IMG/VR virus record: IMGVR_UViG_3300022752_000203
Span: 1 to 35,614 of that record
Origin: a virus
Direction: 5' to 3' (one strand)
DNA length: 35,614 nt
Part shown: in pieces, positions 10,900-18,449 of the stretch
How the letters are laid out: every line of letters starts with the position of its first letter
Numbering within the stretch: position 1 is the first letter of the stretch
Made by a program: the position numbers and the translations under genes
Notes under the pieces: generated by a model
Told to the model about the DNA's origin: nothing
The model's input: the letters and a program-made list of their open reading frames with translations, nothing else
The model's database searches: none

Positions 10900-12719
10900 T
10901 GAAACTTATAACACTGGACTTTGAGACGTACTACACCAGCAAGGGCTTGGGGTTCAAGACCCAAACGACTGAGGAGTATGTACGTGATCCGCACTTTGAA
11001 GTGATCGGGGTGGCGGTCAAGGTGGGGGATGGTGAGACTACGTGGCGCACGGGTACGCACGCGCAGATCAAGGCATTCCTCAACACGTTTGACTGGGCCA
11101 ACAGCATGGTGGTTACGCACAATGCGATGTTCGACATGTCAATACTGAACTGGCACTTCAGTATCAGGCCCAAGGCTATCGCAGACACACTGAGCATGGC
11201 ACGTGCCATCAACGGCATTGAGGTAGGCAACAGCCTCAAGAAGCTGGCAGAGTACTACAAGCTAGGCGTCAAGGGTACTGAGGTGGTGGATGCCATCAAC
11301 CTGTGCCGTGAGGACTTCTCAGAGAAACAGCTTGCGAAGTATGGGCTGTACTGCATCAATGACGTTGACCTGACATACGACTTGTTCCTGACGCTACTGC
11401 CCATGTTCCAGAGGGTAGAGTTGAAGCTGATCGACCTGACGATCCGTATGTTTACAGAGCCAGTCCTCCGCCTCGATGAATCTATCTTGCGGCAACATCT
11501 TATAGAGGTGAAGGATCGCAAGCAGCGCCTGCTCGATGAATGTGGTGCGGACATCTCTGACCTGATGTCCAACCAGAAGTTTGCTGAAGTTCTGCGTGGG
11601 CTAGGTGTTGACCCGCCTATGAAGATCAGTGCGACTACGGGTAAGCAAGCGTTGGCGATGGCGAAGTCTGACGAGGGGTTCAAGGCTTTGGCCGAGCACC
11701 CTGACGAGCGCGTACAGACACTTGTTGCTGCGAGGTTGGGTAACAAGACTACGCTGGAGGAGACTCGCACCGAGCGCCTCATTGGGATTGCGGGAAGGGG
11801 GACGATACCTGTTCCCCTCTCCTACTACGCTGCACACACAGGGCGATGGGGCGGGTCGGACAAGATCAACTTCCAAAACTTTCCCTCACGTGGTGAGAAC
11901 GCAGGGAAGCTGAAGAAGGCTATCCTTGCCCCAGAGGGTCACGTGATCATTGACTGCGACTCTGCACAGATTGAGGCGCGGGTACTTGCATGGTTCGCAG
12001 GACAAGATGATTTAGTGGAGGCATTTAAAAATGGCGAAGACGTATACAAGATCATGGCATCTGCTATCTACCAAAAGAAGCGGGAAGAGATTACTACGGC
12101 TGAAAGATTTGTTGGCAAGACCACCATTCTTGGCGCGGGTTATGGCATGGGCAGTGCGAAGTTCCAAGCGCAACTCAAGGCTGTCGGCGTGTCGATCAGT
12201 GCAGAGGAGTCTGCAAGGATTATCTCTACCTACCGTGAAACCTATCCTAGTATCCCCGCCCTATGGAAGTCCGGTTCCACGGCGATTGACGCTATGAGCA
12301 AGGGGCGATACGCCCCATGGGGTAACGGGTGTATCAGCATTGGTGTGGAGGGAATCCTCATGCCAAATGGGTTGTATCAAAGATACCCAAACCTGCGAAA
12401 AGTACAAGACAAAGATGGCAAAACCCAGTACATTTATGACTCACGCAAAGGGCCAGTGAAGCTGTACGGCGGCAAGTTAACAGAGAACATTTGTCAGGGC
12501 TTGGCGCGTTGCATCATCGGTGAACAACTTATCAAGATCAGCAGGAAGTACCGCGTTGTACTCACTGTTCATGACGCTGTGGCATGTGTTGCACCAAAGG
12601 AAGAAGCGCAAGAAGCTATGGAGTACGTGATGGAGTGCATGCGGTTTGTACCTGCTTGGGCAGAGGGCATTCCGTTGAACTGCGAAGCAGGTGTGGGAGA
12701 TAGTTATGGCGACTGCTAA
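10899..12719 (+). CDS. DNA polymerase, family A, with 3'-5' exonuclease domain
   Basis: The 606-aa protein begins with an exonuclease motif (LDFET, D7/E9) of the DEDD type and continues into a family A polymerase. Motif A is DSAQIEAR with D354 and E359. Motif B is R403-x3-K407-TTIL-GAGYG with Y415. Motif C is VHDAV with H558-D559. At the position equivalent to E. coli Pol I Phe762 this enzyme has Leu411, and the acidic residue after the motif C Asp is replaced by Ala560. It lacks a 5'-3' nuclease domain, as is usual for phage replicative enzymes. It replicates the phage genome with the primase-helicase at 18736. The start overlaps the upstream stop by one base. Confidence 0.95.
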   Translation: MKLITLDFETYYTSKGLGFKTQTTEEYVRDPHFEVIGVAVKVGDGETTWRTGTHAQIKAFLNTFDWANSMVVTHNAMFDMSILNWHFSIRPKAIADTLSMARAINGIEVGNSLKKLAEYYKLGVKGTEVVDAINLCREDFSEKQLAKYGLYCINDVDLTYDLFLTLLPMFQRVELKLIDLTIRMFTEPVLRLDESILRQHLIEVKDRKQRLLDECGADISDLMSNQKFAEVLRGLGVDPPMKISATTGKQALAMAKSDEGFKALAEHPDERVQTLVAARLGNKTTLEETRTERLIGIAGRGTIPVPLSYYAAHTGRWGGSDKINFQNFPSRGENAGKLKKAILAPEGHVIIDCDSAQIEARVLAWFAGQDDLVEAFKNGEDVYKIMASAIYQKKREEITTAERFVGKTTILGAGYGMGSAKFQAQLKAVGVSISAEESARIISTYRETYPSIPALWKSGSTAIDAMSKGRYAPWGNGCISIGVEGILMPNGLYQRYPNLRKVQDKDGKTQYIYDSRKGPVKLYGGKLTENICQGLARCIIGEQLIKISRKYRVVLTVHDAVACVAPKEEAQEAMEYVMECMRFVPAWAEGIPLNCEAGVGDSYGDC

Positions 12720-13479
12720 CAGACCATACGGCAGAACACTGACCGGGCACACCGTCCCCTACGGTGCTCTTGTTGGTGCGAGTAAGGAACTTAAAAGTGC
12801 GTACTACCACTACGGCTACCTGCGTGATGAGGATATGCCTGAGTTGCCATGCGTACCCCCTGAGGGAGAGTGTGTTGATCCCATAGAAGAGGTGTACAAA
12901 AAGGATGTTGCTAGACTTATCGAGGAAGCATTGGAGGACGTTACCCCAAGGCAAAAGGCGGTGTTGTGCTTGCGGTTTGGGATTGGCCTGACACAAGACT
13001 ACACATTGGAAGAAGTTGGTGTGGTGTTTGATTTATCCCGAGAGCGCATTAGGCAGATCGAAGCCAAGGCAATGCGCCACATCAAGCACCCGTATCGCGT
13101 ATACAAACTTGCAGAGTTGGTTGGGCAATACGTAACAACCACAGAGAAGAAAGCGGAGATAGAGGCGAAACAAACGCAATGGGAAAAAGAACGGGCAAGA
13201 GCCGAAGAGCAGAAAGAAGCACGGGCACAATTTAAAATTAATTCCAAACTGAGAGAAGAACAACGTATACGAGAAGAAGAACAACGTATACAAGAAGAAG
13301 ATAAAAAGTTACGTGCAAAGTGGGATGAGCTTTACCCAATGGTGTCCGACACTGATTGGGTAGAGCATTTGAAGACAGAGAACCCTGAGATGTATCAAGA
13401 GTTGAAATACATGGTTGGGGACATTTGGGGTAAGAACGCAAGGCAAATTTGGGACATGCATACAACGGAGAAAAAATGA
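12706..13479 (+). CDS. Sigma-70 region 4 protein with C-terminal coiled coil
   Basis: This 257-aa protein has, at about residues 78-130, a clear sigma-70 region 4: TPRQKAVLCLRFGIG...YTLEEVGVVFDLSRERIRQIEAKAMRHIKHP. Region 4 contacts the -35 element and the RNA polymerase beta flap. No region 2 (the -10 binding and melting domain) is seen; the first 75 residues do not resemble it. After residue 145 follows a long charged helix with a heptad repeat (EEQRIRE/EEQRIQE), ending in a WVEHL...MYQELKYMVGDIWG segment. ATG 12706 is favoured over GTG 12691 by GGGAGAT spacing. It could redirect or modulate host polymerase for later phage genes; that role is inference. Confidence 0.85.
   Translation: MATANRPYGRTLTGHTVPYGALVGASKELKSAYYHYGYLRDEDMPELPCVPPEGECVDPIEEVYKKDVARLIEEALEDVTPRQKAVLCLRFGIGLTQDYTLEEVGVVFDLSRERIRQIEAKAMRHIKHPYRVYKLAELVGQYVTTTEKKAEIEAKQTQWEKERARAEEQKEARAQFKINSKLREEQRIREEEQRIQEEDKKLRAKWDELYPMVSDTDWVEHLKTENPEMYQELKYMVGDIWGKNARQIWDMHTTEKK
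13253..13295 (+). repeat. 21-bp tandem repeat within coiled coil
   Basis: CAACGTATAC recurs at 13261 and 13282, exactly 21 bp apart, flanked by AGAAGAA tracts. The unit encodes one heptad (EEQRIxE), so slippage adds or removes whole heptads of the coiled coil without changing the frame. Confidence 0.75.
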
Positions 13480-14168
13480 AAGCACCTGCATGGAGTTACT
13501 CAGGCATCACGCTGTTCGATCAGTGTCCTAAAAAGTATTACCACACACGGGTGGCGAAGGACATCAAGGAACCTGCGAGTGACGCAATGATGTATGGCAC
13601 TGCGGTTCACACTGCCGCAGAGGAGTACGTGCGTGATGGCAAGCCAATTCCGAAGCAGTACAAGTACATGGAGCCACTGCTTGAAAAGCTGATGAAGATT
13701 GACGGTGAAAAGATTTGCGAACAGAAGATGGGGTTGAAGAAGGAAGATGGGCGGCTGGTGGCATGTGGGTTTGATGACCCACAAGTTTGGTACAGGGGCA
13801 TAGCCGATCTGTTGATCATCGACCGTAAGAAGAAGGAAGCCCGGATCATTGACTACAAGACTGGCAAGAGTAGTCGCTATGCAGACCCCAAGCAGTTAGC
13901 ACTGATGGCAGCTTGTGTTTTTGTGCACTACCCTGAGATAGAGTTCGTGCGTTCAGGGTTGCTGTTCGTGGTTTGCAGGGACTTCATACCCGTGGATTTC
14001 TCTGTACACAACAAGTTTGACATCTTTGCGAAGTTGGATGATGTGATCGTTTCACGTGAAACAGCATACGAGACCGGGGTGTTCAACGCCAAGAAAAATT
14101 TCACTTGCAAAGCGTGGTGTCCTGTATCAGAATGTAGCCACAACGGAAGGAATTTACATGCCTTATAA
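13476..14168 (+). CDS. Cas4/RecB-like PD-(D/E)xK nuclease with four-Cys set
   Basis: This 230-aa protein has the PD-(D/E)xK exonuclease core: H45 in YGTAVHTAAEE, D111 in RGIADLLII, and D126-Y-K128 in IIDYKTGK, followed by a Gln motif (DPKQLALMA). C17 near the N-terminus and C211, C215 and C220 at the C-terminus form the pattern of Cas4- and AddB-type nucleases that hold an iron-sulfur cluster. Such phage enzymes process DNA ends in replication or recombination. No CRISPR genes are nearby, so a link to CRISPR is not suggested. ATG 13476 overlaps the sigma-like gene stop and follows GGAG. Confidence 0.9.
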   Translation: MKAPAWSYSGITLFDQCPKKYYHTRVAKDIKEPASDAMMYGTAVHTAAEEYVRDGKPIPKQYKYMEPLLEKLMKIDGEKICEQKMGLKKEDGRLVACGFDDPQVWYRGIADLLIIDRKKKEARIIDYKTGKSSRYADPKQLALMAACVFVHYPEIEFVRSGLLFVVCRDFIPVDFSVHNKFDIFAKLDDVIVSRETAYETGVFNAKKNFTCKAWCPVSECSHNGRNLHAL

Positions 14169-14478
14169 GAACCCCGCTGACCGTAACGTCAAGCGCGAAT
14201 ACGAGTTAGAGAAGCAACGTGCGGGTGCACACGAGGCGCGGATGGAGCGACAACGTGCACGGCGTAAGTTGGACAAGACCAAGCCCGACAACAACCACAA
14301 CGGGGAAGCTGACATGCGTGAAGGTAAAGATGTTGCCCACGTGAAAGCCTTGTCCAAGGGCGGTGGTAACAAGAACGGTGTGCGTATTGAAAGCGCATCA
14401 ACCAACAGATCATTTAAGCGCGGGGCTAACCACAAGGTGGTGTCCGAAGTAAGCGCGAAGGAACGTAAAAGATCATGA
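14158..14478 (+). CDS. HNH-endonuclease-like protein
   Basis: This 106-aa protein has a very basic N-terminal helix (residues 12-42, EYELEKQRAGAHEARMERQR) followed by DVAHVKALSKGGGNKNGVRIESASTNRSFKR at residues 58-88. That matches the short HNH form 'D/H-xx-H...LSKGG...N...NRSF', with H61 and N83 as likely metal or catalytic residues. The usual zinc-binding CxxC pairs are absent. It may nick or cut DNA in the replication block, or may have kept only the fold. The start follows GGAAGGAA and overlaps the nuclease gene end by 11 bp. Confidence 0.7.
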   Translation: MPYKNPADRNVKREYELEKQRAGAHEARMERQRARRKLDKTKPDNNHNGEADMREGKDVAHVKALSKGGGNKNGVRIESASTNRSFKRGANHKVVSEVSAKERKRS

Positions 14479-14489
14479 GTGAGTCATGA

Positions 14490-14613
14490 TGTCTGCAAGG
14501 TAAGGTACGAGTAGTAGCAGACAGGGTTTGATTAGCCTAGCATAACCGTATCAGTCAACACCGTTTTAAAACTTTCAAGCGGGGAGTTGACCGGAACCCC
14601 CACGTCACGGGGG
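14490..14613 (+). other. Gap with two hairpins before the next gene
   Basis: The 190-bp gap from 14479 to 14670 has no convincing gene. TGTCTGC (14490-14496) pairs with GCAGACA (14517-14523) across a 20-nt loop, and CCCCC (14597-14601) pairs with GGGGG (14609-14613) across 7 nt. Neither has a T tract. The spacing suggests an RNA structure or processing region that divides the operon. Confidence 0.4.
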
Positions 14614-14670
14614 ACTTATAAAAAGAACCTGATACACACCGTATTCAGGATGTTAGTCATTGGAGATCAG

Positions 14671-14850
14671 ATGAGAAAAGTTTCAGAACGAGAGATGAGA
14701 GTGACGATTGGCATGATGCGTTCAATTGCAAATTGCATACCCATAAGCCCGTTTCACCTTCAAGCGTCGAAAGATATGGAGCGCATGCTAGAAGAACTAT
14801 TAGAGTTGCGCAAGCAAATGAAGGAGAAGAAAAGTGCAGATCATAGATAA
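14671..14850 (+). CDS. Small helical protein before the helicase gene
   Basis: The 59-aa product starts at ATG 14671, with GGAG at 14662-14665; the longer frame from TTG 14587 would cross a hairpin and lacks a ribosome site. Sequence: a helix (KVSEREMRVTIGMMRSIANCI), a turn, and a second, strongly charged helix (MERMLEELLELRKQMKEKK). Its last codons contain AAGGAG, which is the ribosome site for the helicase GTG start 17 bp upstream of its own end. It may be a helical-bundle partner. Function unknown. Confidence 0.6.
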   Translation: MRKVSEREMRVTIGMMRSIANCIPISPFHLQASKDMERMLEELLELRKQMKEKKSADHR

Positions 14851-16384
14851 CCGTGCGTTACTGTTGAAGGTACGCAACCCCGACAGGATCACCACAGTGA
14901 TTCCAAAGAGCAAAGTTTTGTCAGAGGATGATGGAGTCTCGGAGGTCTTGGTAAATTGGGATTTGGAGGAGGCCATTGTCCTGAAGAACCTCAAGTTCAA
15001 AGACATACCCTCGCCCATCAATGCCCTATACAAATGGCCGGGGCTGTATAAACCTTTCGCCCATCAAAAAGTTACATCGTCCTTCTTAACGATGCACCGC
15101 CGGTCGTTCTGTTTTAACGAGCAGGGTACTGGCAAGACTGGCTCAGTCATCTGGGCATCGGACTACCTGCTATCAAGGGGCATCATCAAGCGGGTGCTGG
15201 TCATCTGTCCGCTGTCCATCATGGACACAGCATGGCGCAATGAGTTGTTCAGGCTGGCTATGCACCGCAAGGTAGATGTTGCCTACGGCAAGCCAGAGAA
15301 GCGCAGAGAGATCATCGCGGGGGATGCTGAGTACGTCATCATCAACTACGATGGGGTGGAGATCGTTGCCAACGACATCCTCAAGGGCAAGTTTGACCTC
15401 ATCGTGATTGATGAGGCCAACGCATACAAGAACCCCTCTACAAGACGTTGGAAGGTGCTCAGTAATCTGATCAAGCCGAACACGTGGCTATGGATGCTGA
15501 CGGGCACACCTGCATCGCAGTCCCCCTTGGATGCCTATGGCATCGCCAAGCTGGTGAACCCCGAAGGGATTCCGCGTTTCTTTGGCGGGTTCCGCGATCA
15601 GGTCATGCACAAGATCACGCAGTTCAAATGGGTTCCCAAGCTAGATTCAGAACAAGTTGTCCACAGGGCGTTACAGCCTGCCATAAGATTTACTAAGGAA
15701 CAATGTTTAGACCTCCCTGAAATGACTTATGTAACACGTGACGTACCACTTACTGCACAGCAAGAGAAGTACTATGAGCTACTACGTAGGCGTCTTATCG
15801 TACAAGCAGCAGGTGAAGAGATAACGACAGTAAATGCTGCTGCTAACTTAAATAAGTTGTTGCAATTATCAGGTGGTGCGGTATACTCTGATACAGGTGA
15901 GGTGGTTCAGTTCGATGCAAGCAACCGACTGGCGGTGTTGCGCGAAGTGATTGAGGAGTCTAGCCACAAGGTGCTGGTGTTTGTGCCGTACAGACACGCC
16001 ATTGAGGTGGTTGCAGAGGATTTGCGTAAGCATGGATGCCCGACAGCAGTCATTCATGGCGGTGTGTCGGTGGGAAAGCGATCAGAAATCTTTGAGCGTT
16101 TCCAAACAAAGGATGACCTACGGGTACTTGTCATCCAGCCACAAGCGGCATCGCACGGGGTAACCCTGCATGCCGCCAATACGATTGTCTATTGGAGTCC
16201 AGTGATGTCCGTCGAGACCTACCTACAAGCCAACGCACGTGTACACCGAGCAGGGCAAAAAAACCCCTCAGTGGTGGTGCACTTGCAAGGCAGCGGGGTA
16301 GAGCGCCGTATGTACAAGATGCTGGAGAACAAGATGGACATCCACAACCGGATCATCGACTTATACGGAGAAATGCTTAAATGA
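14834..16384 (+). CDS. SNF2-type DEAD-like helicase/translocase
   Basis: This 516-aa superfamily 2 protein has Walker A GTGKT at residues 98-102 (NEQGTGKTG), Walker B DEAN at 193-196, motif III TGTPASQ, and the C-terminal helicase lobe with QPQAASHGVTL and QANARVHRAGQ (465-475), the motif VI of SNF2 ATPases. Phage SNF2 proteins act in replication, recombination or transcription by moving along double-stranded DNA. The GTG start at 14834 has AAGGAG 8 bp upstream and overlaps the preceding gene by 17 bp. Motif II is DEAN rather than DEAH. The size fits compact phage members without accessory domains. Confidence 0.92.
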   Translation: MQIIDNRALLLKVRNPDRITTVIPKSKVLSEDDGVSEVLVNWDLEEAIVLKNLKFKDIPSPINALYKWPGLYKPFAHQKVTSSFLTMHRRSFCFNEQGTGKTGSVIWASDYLLSRGIIKRVLVICPLSIMDTAWRNELFRLAMHRKVDVAYGKPEKRREIIAGDAEYVIINYDGVEIVANDILKGKFDLIVIDEANAYKNPSTRRWKVLSNLIKPNTWLWMLTGTPASQSPLDAYGIAKLVNPEGIPRFFGGFRDQVMHKITQFKWVPKLDSEQVVHRALQPAIRFTKEQCLDLPEMTYVTRDVPLTAQQEKYYELLRRRLIVQAAGEEITTVNAAANLNKLLQLSGGAVYSDTGEVVQFDASNRLAVLREVIEESSHKVLVFVPYRHAIEVVAEDLRKHGCPTAVIHGGVSVGKRSEIFERFQTKDDLRVLVIQPQAASHGVTLHAANTIVYWSPVMSVETYLQANARVHRAGQKNPSVVVHLQGSGVERRMYKMLENKMDIHNRIIDLYGEMLK

Positions 16385-16391
16385 AAAACTC

Positions 16392-16419
16392 TTGACACTG
16401 TAAAGTTTTAGGTTATTAT
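16392..16419 (+). promoter_or_regulatory. Sigma-70 promoter
   Basis: TTGACA (16392-16397), a 16-bp spacer and TATTAT (16414-16419, 5 of 6) lie just after the helicase stop and 29 bp before the next gene. This should start a second transcription unit running to the terminator at 21829. It is the third promoter in the window with a perfect TTGACA box. Confidence 0.8.
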
Positions 16420-16447
16420 CCATACACAAACAAAAAAGGAGAGCGTT

Positions 16448-16855
16448 ATGACCGAGACAATATCGGTTGATAAACTCGTCGCCGTCTACATCAAGATGCG
16501 TGACAAACGTGCCGAACTTCTGCGTGACTACGAAGAAGCTGACAGCACGGTGAAGACACAGATGGAACTTGTGGAGACCAAGCTATTGGACACCTGCAAG
16601 GAAATCGGTGTTGACCGTCTCGGTAGCAAGCACGGTACGGTAATGCGTACGGTGAAGACCCGCTACTGGACAAGCGACTGGGAGTCCATGCACAAGTTCA
16701 TCTTGGAACACAAGATGCCTCAACTGCTGGAGCGCCGTATCGCGCAGCTTAATATGAAACAACTGCTGGAAGAGAACCCGGATCTTACGCCTATGGGTTT
16801 GAACACTGACAGCAAATACAGCGTAACTATAAGGAGAACCGCGAGTGGAACTTGA
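16448..16855 (+). CDS. Conserved-type phage protein, unknown function
   Basis: This 135-aa protein has an N-terminal helix (VDKLVAVYIKMRDKRAELLRDYEEADSTVKTQME) that looks like a coiled coil, then a beta unit (TVMRTVKTRYWTSDW), then FILEHKMPQLLERRIAQLNMKQLLEENPDLTPMGLN. The 'WESMxKFIxEH...LLExRIAQxNM...NPDxxPxGLN' signature is familiar from early regions of many tailed phages but has no function I know. It is the first gene after the promoter at 16392 and precedes a possible ssDNA-binding protein, so a replication accessory role is plausible. GGAGAG precedes its ATG. Confidence 0.8.
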   Translation: MTETISVDKLVAVYIKMRDKRAELLRDYEEADSTVKTQMELVETKLLDTCKEIGVDRLGSKHGTVMRTVKTRYWTSDWESMHKFILEHKMPQLLERRIAQLNMKQLLEENPDLTPMGLNTDSKYSVTIRRTASGT

Positions 16856-17036
16856 AGCATCTATGACTGTGCCAGAAGTGGCAAAGCTGTTGAGGATGTC
16901 ACGTCAGACAATCTACAACATGATCCGCGAGGGAAAAATCCCTCATTTCCGTGTAGGCACCAAAGTGCGTTTCAATCGCGCCGATCTTGATGCCCTAATG
17001 CAAACCAAACCTGTAACAACTGGAGAACCCAAATGA
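16845..17036 (+). CDS. Excisionase/MerR-type helix-turn-helix protein
   Basis: The 63-aa protein carries the pattern TVPEVAKLLRMSRQTIYNMIREGKIPHFRVGTKVRFNRADLDALM, the compact winged HTH of the excisionase (HTH_17) family. It binds DNA as a regulator or recombination directionality factor. No integrase is in the window, so regulator is the more cautious call. GTG 16845 is chosen because AAGGAG lies 8 bp before it; ATG 16863 would have no site. It overlaps its neighbours on both sides. Confidence 0.85.
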   Translation: MELEASMTVPEVAKLLRMSRQTIYNMIREGKIPHFRVGTKVRFNRADLDALMQTKPVTTGEPK

Positions 17037-17926
17037 GTGAAATGACCCTGTTTTCTAAAGGCGGCAACACACTACCTGCCCACCTGAAGAACCTGCAACT
17101 TGATGCTACAACCAAAGCCCTGATGGGCGGCAGTGGTGTTAGCGGCAAGCGTATCTCTATTCGCGGCAACGTCTTCCGCATGATGGTCGATGGCAAAGAG
17201 GTTGCCCAAAACGAAGACCGCGCTATGAACATCATCATTGCGGCGGCGAATGCCAATGTATCGAGAACATACTATGCGGGATCCTACCAAGAAGGCCAAG
17301 CCACAGCCCCCACATGTTGGTCAAACGATGGTGTCGCACCCGACATCAAGTCTGAGTCACCACAAGCAAGCAAGTGCGCTGCGTGTTCACAGAACATCAA
17401 AGGCTCCGGTCAAGGTGATTCCCGTGCATGCCGATTCAGTCAACGCCTTGCCGTCCTCTTGGAGAACGATATTCGTGGAGACGTTTATCAGTTGACGCTA
17501 CCCGCGCAGTCAATCTTTGGTGCAACCGAGAACGGCAAGATGCCCTTGCAGTCATATGCAAAGTTCTTGGGTAGTCATGGTTTGCCCGTCACAGCCGTCG
17601 TCACTGAGATGCGTTTTGATACTGCAAGCGCAACACCACGGTTGACCTTCAAGGCAGTGCGCCCGTTGGACGAAACCGAGTTGACGATGACCCAAGAGAA
17701 GGGCCAGTCTGCTGAAGCCAAGGTCGCCATTGCATCTACTGCGGCCCAAGCTGATGGTGTTACGAAACCTACCGCGCAGATTGCCGCCCCTGTTGCAGTG
17801 GAAGCCCCCAAAGAGCAGCCCAAGGTACAGGCTGAAGAAGTTGAGGCAGAGCCAACCAAGCGCAGCACCAAGAAAGCCGCACCAAAAGATGTGGCTGACA
17901 TCTTGGACGATTGGGCTGACGAGTAA
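17033..17926 (+). CDS. Probable ssDNA-binding protein
   Basis: This 297-aa protein has a soluble core of about 215 residues containing C95, C115, C118 and C133, which could bind zinc, followed by an Ala/Pro/Lys-rich linker and a strongly acidic tip (DVADILDDWADE). The linker-plus-acidic-tail design is that of ssDNA-binding proteins, where the tail recruits replication enzymes. It is encoded between small regulators and the primase-helicase, which fits. An OB fold cannot be proven by eye, so the call rests on tail, size and context. The start is in an ATGA overlap; a strong hairpin follows the stop. Confidence 0.65.
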   Translation: MSEMTLFSKGGNTLPAHLKNLQLDATTKALMGGSGVSGKRISIRGNVFRMMVDGKEVAQNEDRAMNIIIAAANANVSRTYYAGSYQEGQATAPTCWSNDGVAPDIKSESPQASKCAACSQNIKGSGQGDSRACRFSQRLAVLLENDIRGDVYQLTLPAQSIFGATENGKMPLQSYAKFLGSHGLPVTAVVTEMRFDTASATPRLTFKAVRPLDETELTMTQEKGQSAEAKVAIASTAAQADGVTKPTAQIAAPVAVEAPKEQPKVQAEEVEAEPTKRSTKKAAPKDVADILDDWADE

Positions 17927-17930
17927 AAAC

Positions 17931-17952
17931 AGATGGGGGGAAACCCCCATCT
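17931..17952 (+). other. Hairpin with GAAA tetraloop
   Basis: AGATGGGGG-GAAA-CCCCCATCT is a perfect 9-bp stem closed by a GNRA-type tetraloop. It directly follows the stop at 17926 and precedes the AAAGGAG of the next gene, without a T tract. It is more likely a transcript stabiliser or attenuator than a terminator. Confidence 0.75.
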
Positions 17953-17966
17953 CAAAGGAGAACAAC

Positions 17967-18449
17967 ATGGATAGGCAACAACTGAGAGATCAGTGGCGGC
18001 ACACTATTGATGACGAAGGTGGGCATTGCCCCGTGTGTGACCGCTGGGGTCGTGTTTACGCCCGTGGTATCAACAACACTATGGCGAGAGCATTGATATG
18101 GCTATACCAACAAGCTGGTGACAAAGATGGTTGGGTAGATGTTCCTACAACCGCGCCTCAATGGTTGGTACGGTCTAACCAACTAGCTACTTTGCACTGG
18201 TGGGGTCTTGTAGAACGCAAAAGCAAAGACGAAACGCACAGAGCAAAGTTCTCAGGCATTTGGCGGTCTACAAAACTAGGCAGAGAGTTTGCCCAAGGCG
18301 AAGTTCGCGTACCCAAAAAAGTATTTACGTACATGGGTAATGTCGAGGGTACAAGCACTGAAGAAGTTAGCATAAGCGAGTGCTTTAAAGAGGTATTTAG
18401 TTACGAAGAAGTCATGGGCAAATATGAACAACAGAGGCTATTCTCGTAA
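17967..18449 (+). CDS. Phage protein with N-terminal CxxC and winged-helix-like core
   Basis: This 160-aa protein has C21-x2-C24 (GHCPVCDRWGRVY) near the start. The middle (ARALIWLYQQAGDKDGWVDVPTTAPQWLVRSNQLATLHWWGLVERK) has the helix-helix-wing order of winged-helix proteins. The segment GIWRSTKLGREFAQGEVRVPKKVFTY follows. Proteins with this signature recur in phages but have no known function. ATG 17967 is preceded by AAAGGAG at 17954-17960. It overlaps the next HTH gene by 26 bp. Confidence 0.75.
   Translation: MDRQQLRDQWRHTIDDEGGHCPVCDRWGRVYARGINNTMARALIWLYQQAGDKDGWVDVPTTAPQWLVRSNQLATLHWWGLVERKSKDETHRAKFSGIWRSTKLGREFAQGEVRVPKKVFTYMGNVEGTSTEEVSISECFKEVFSYEEVMGKYEQQRLFS

Noticed and set aside
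12691-12705. GTG start of the sigma-like protein
   Set aside because: ATG 12706 has GGGAGAT at proper spacing, and the extra residues add no motif.
14517-14545. tRNA-like segment around GGGTTTGATTAGCC
   Set aside because: The flanking bases cannot form a T-stem and no acceptor or anticodon stem is present.
14587-14622. Promoter TTGACC...TATAAA
   Set aside because: The spacer is 24 bp, too long for sigma-70, and a hairpin occupies it.
16845-17036. Excisionase as proof of a temperate phage
   Set aside because: The fold is also used by plain regulators, and no integrase or attachment site is visible in the window.
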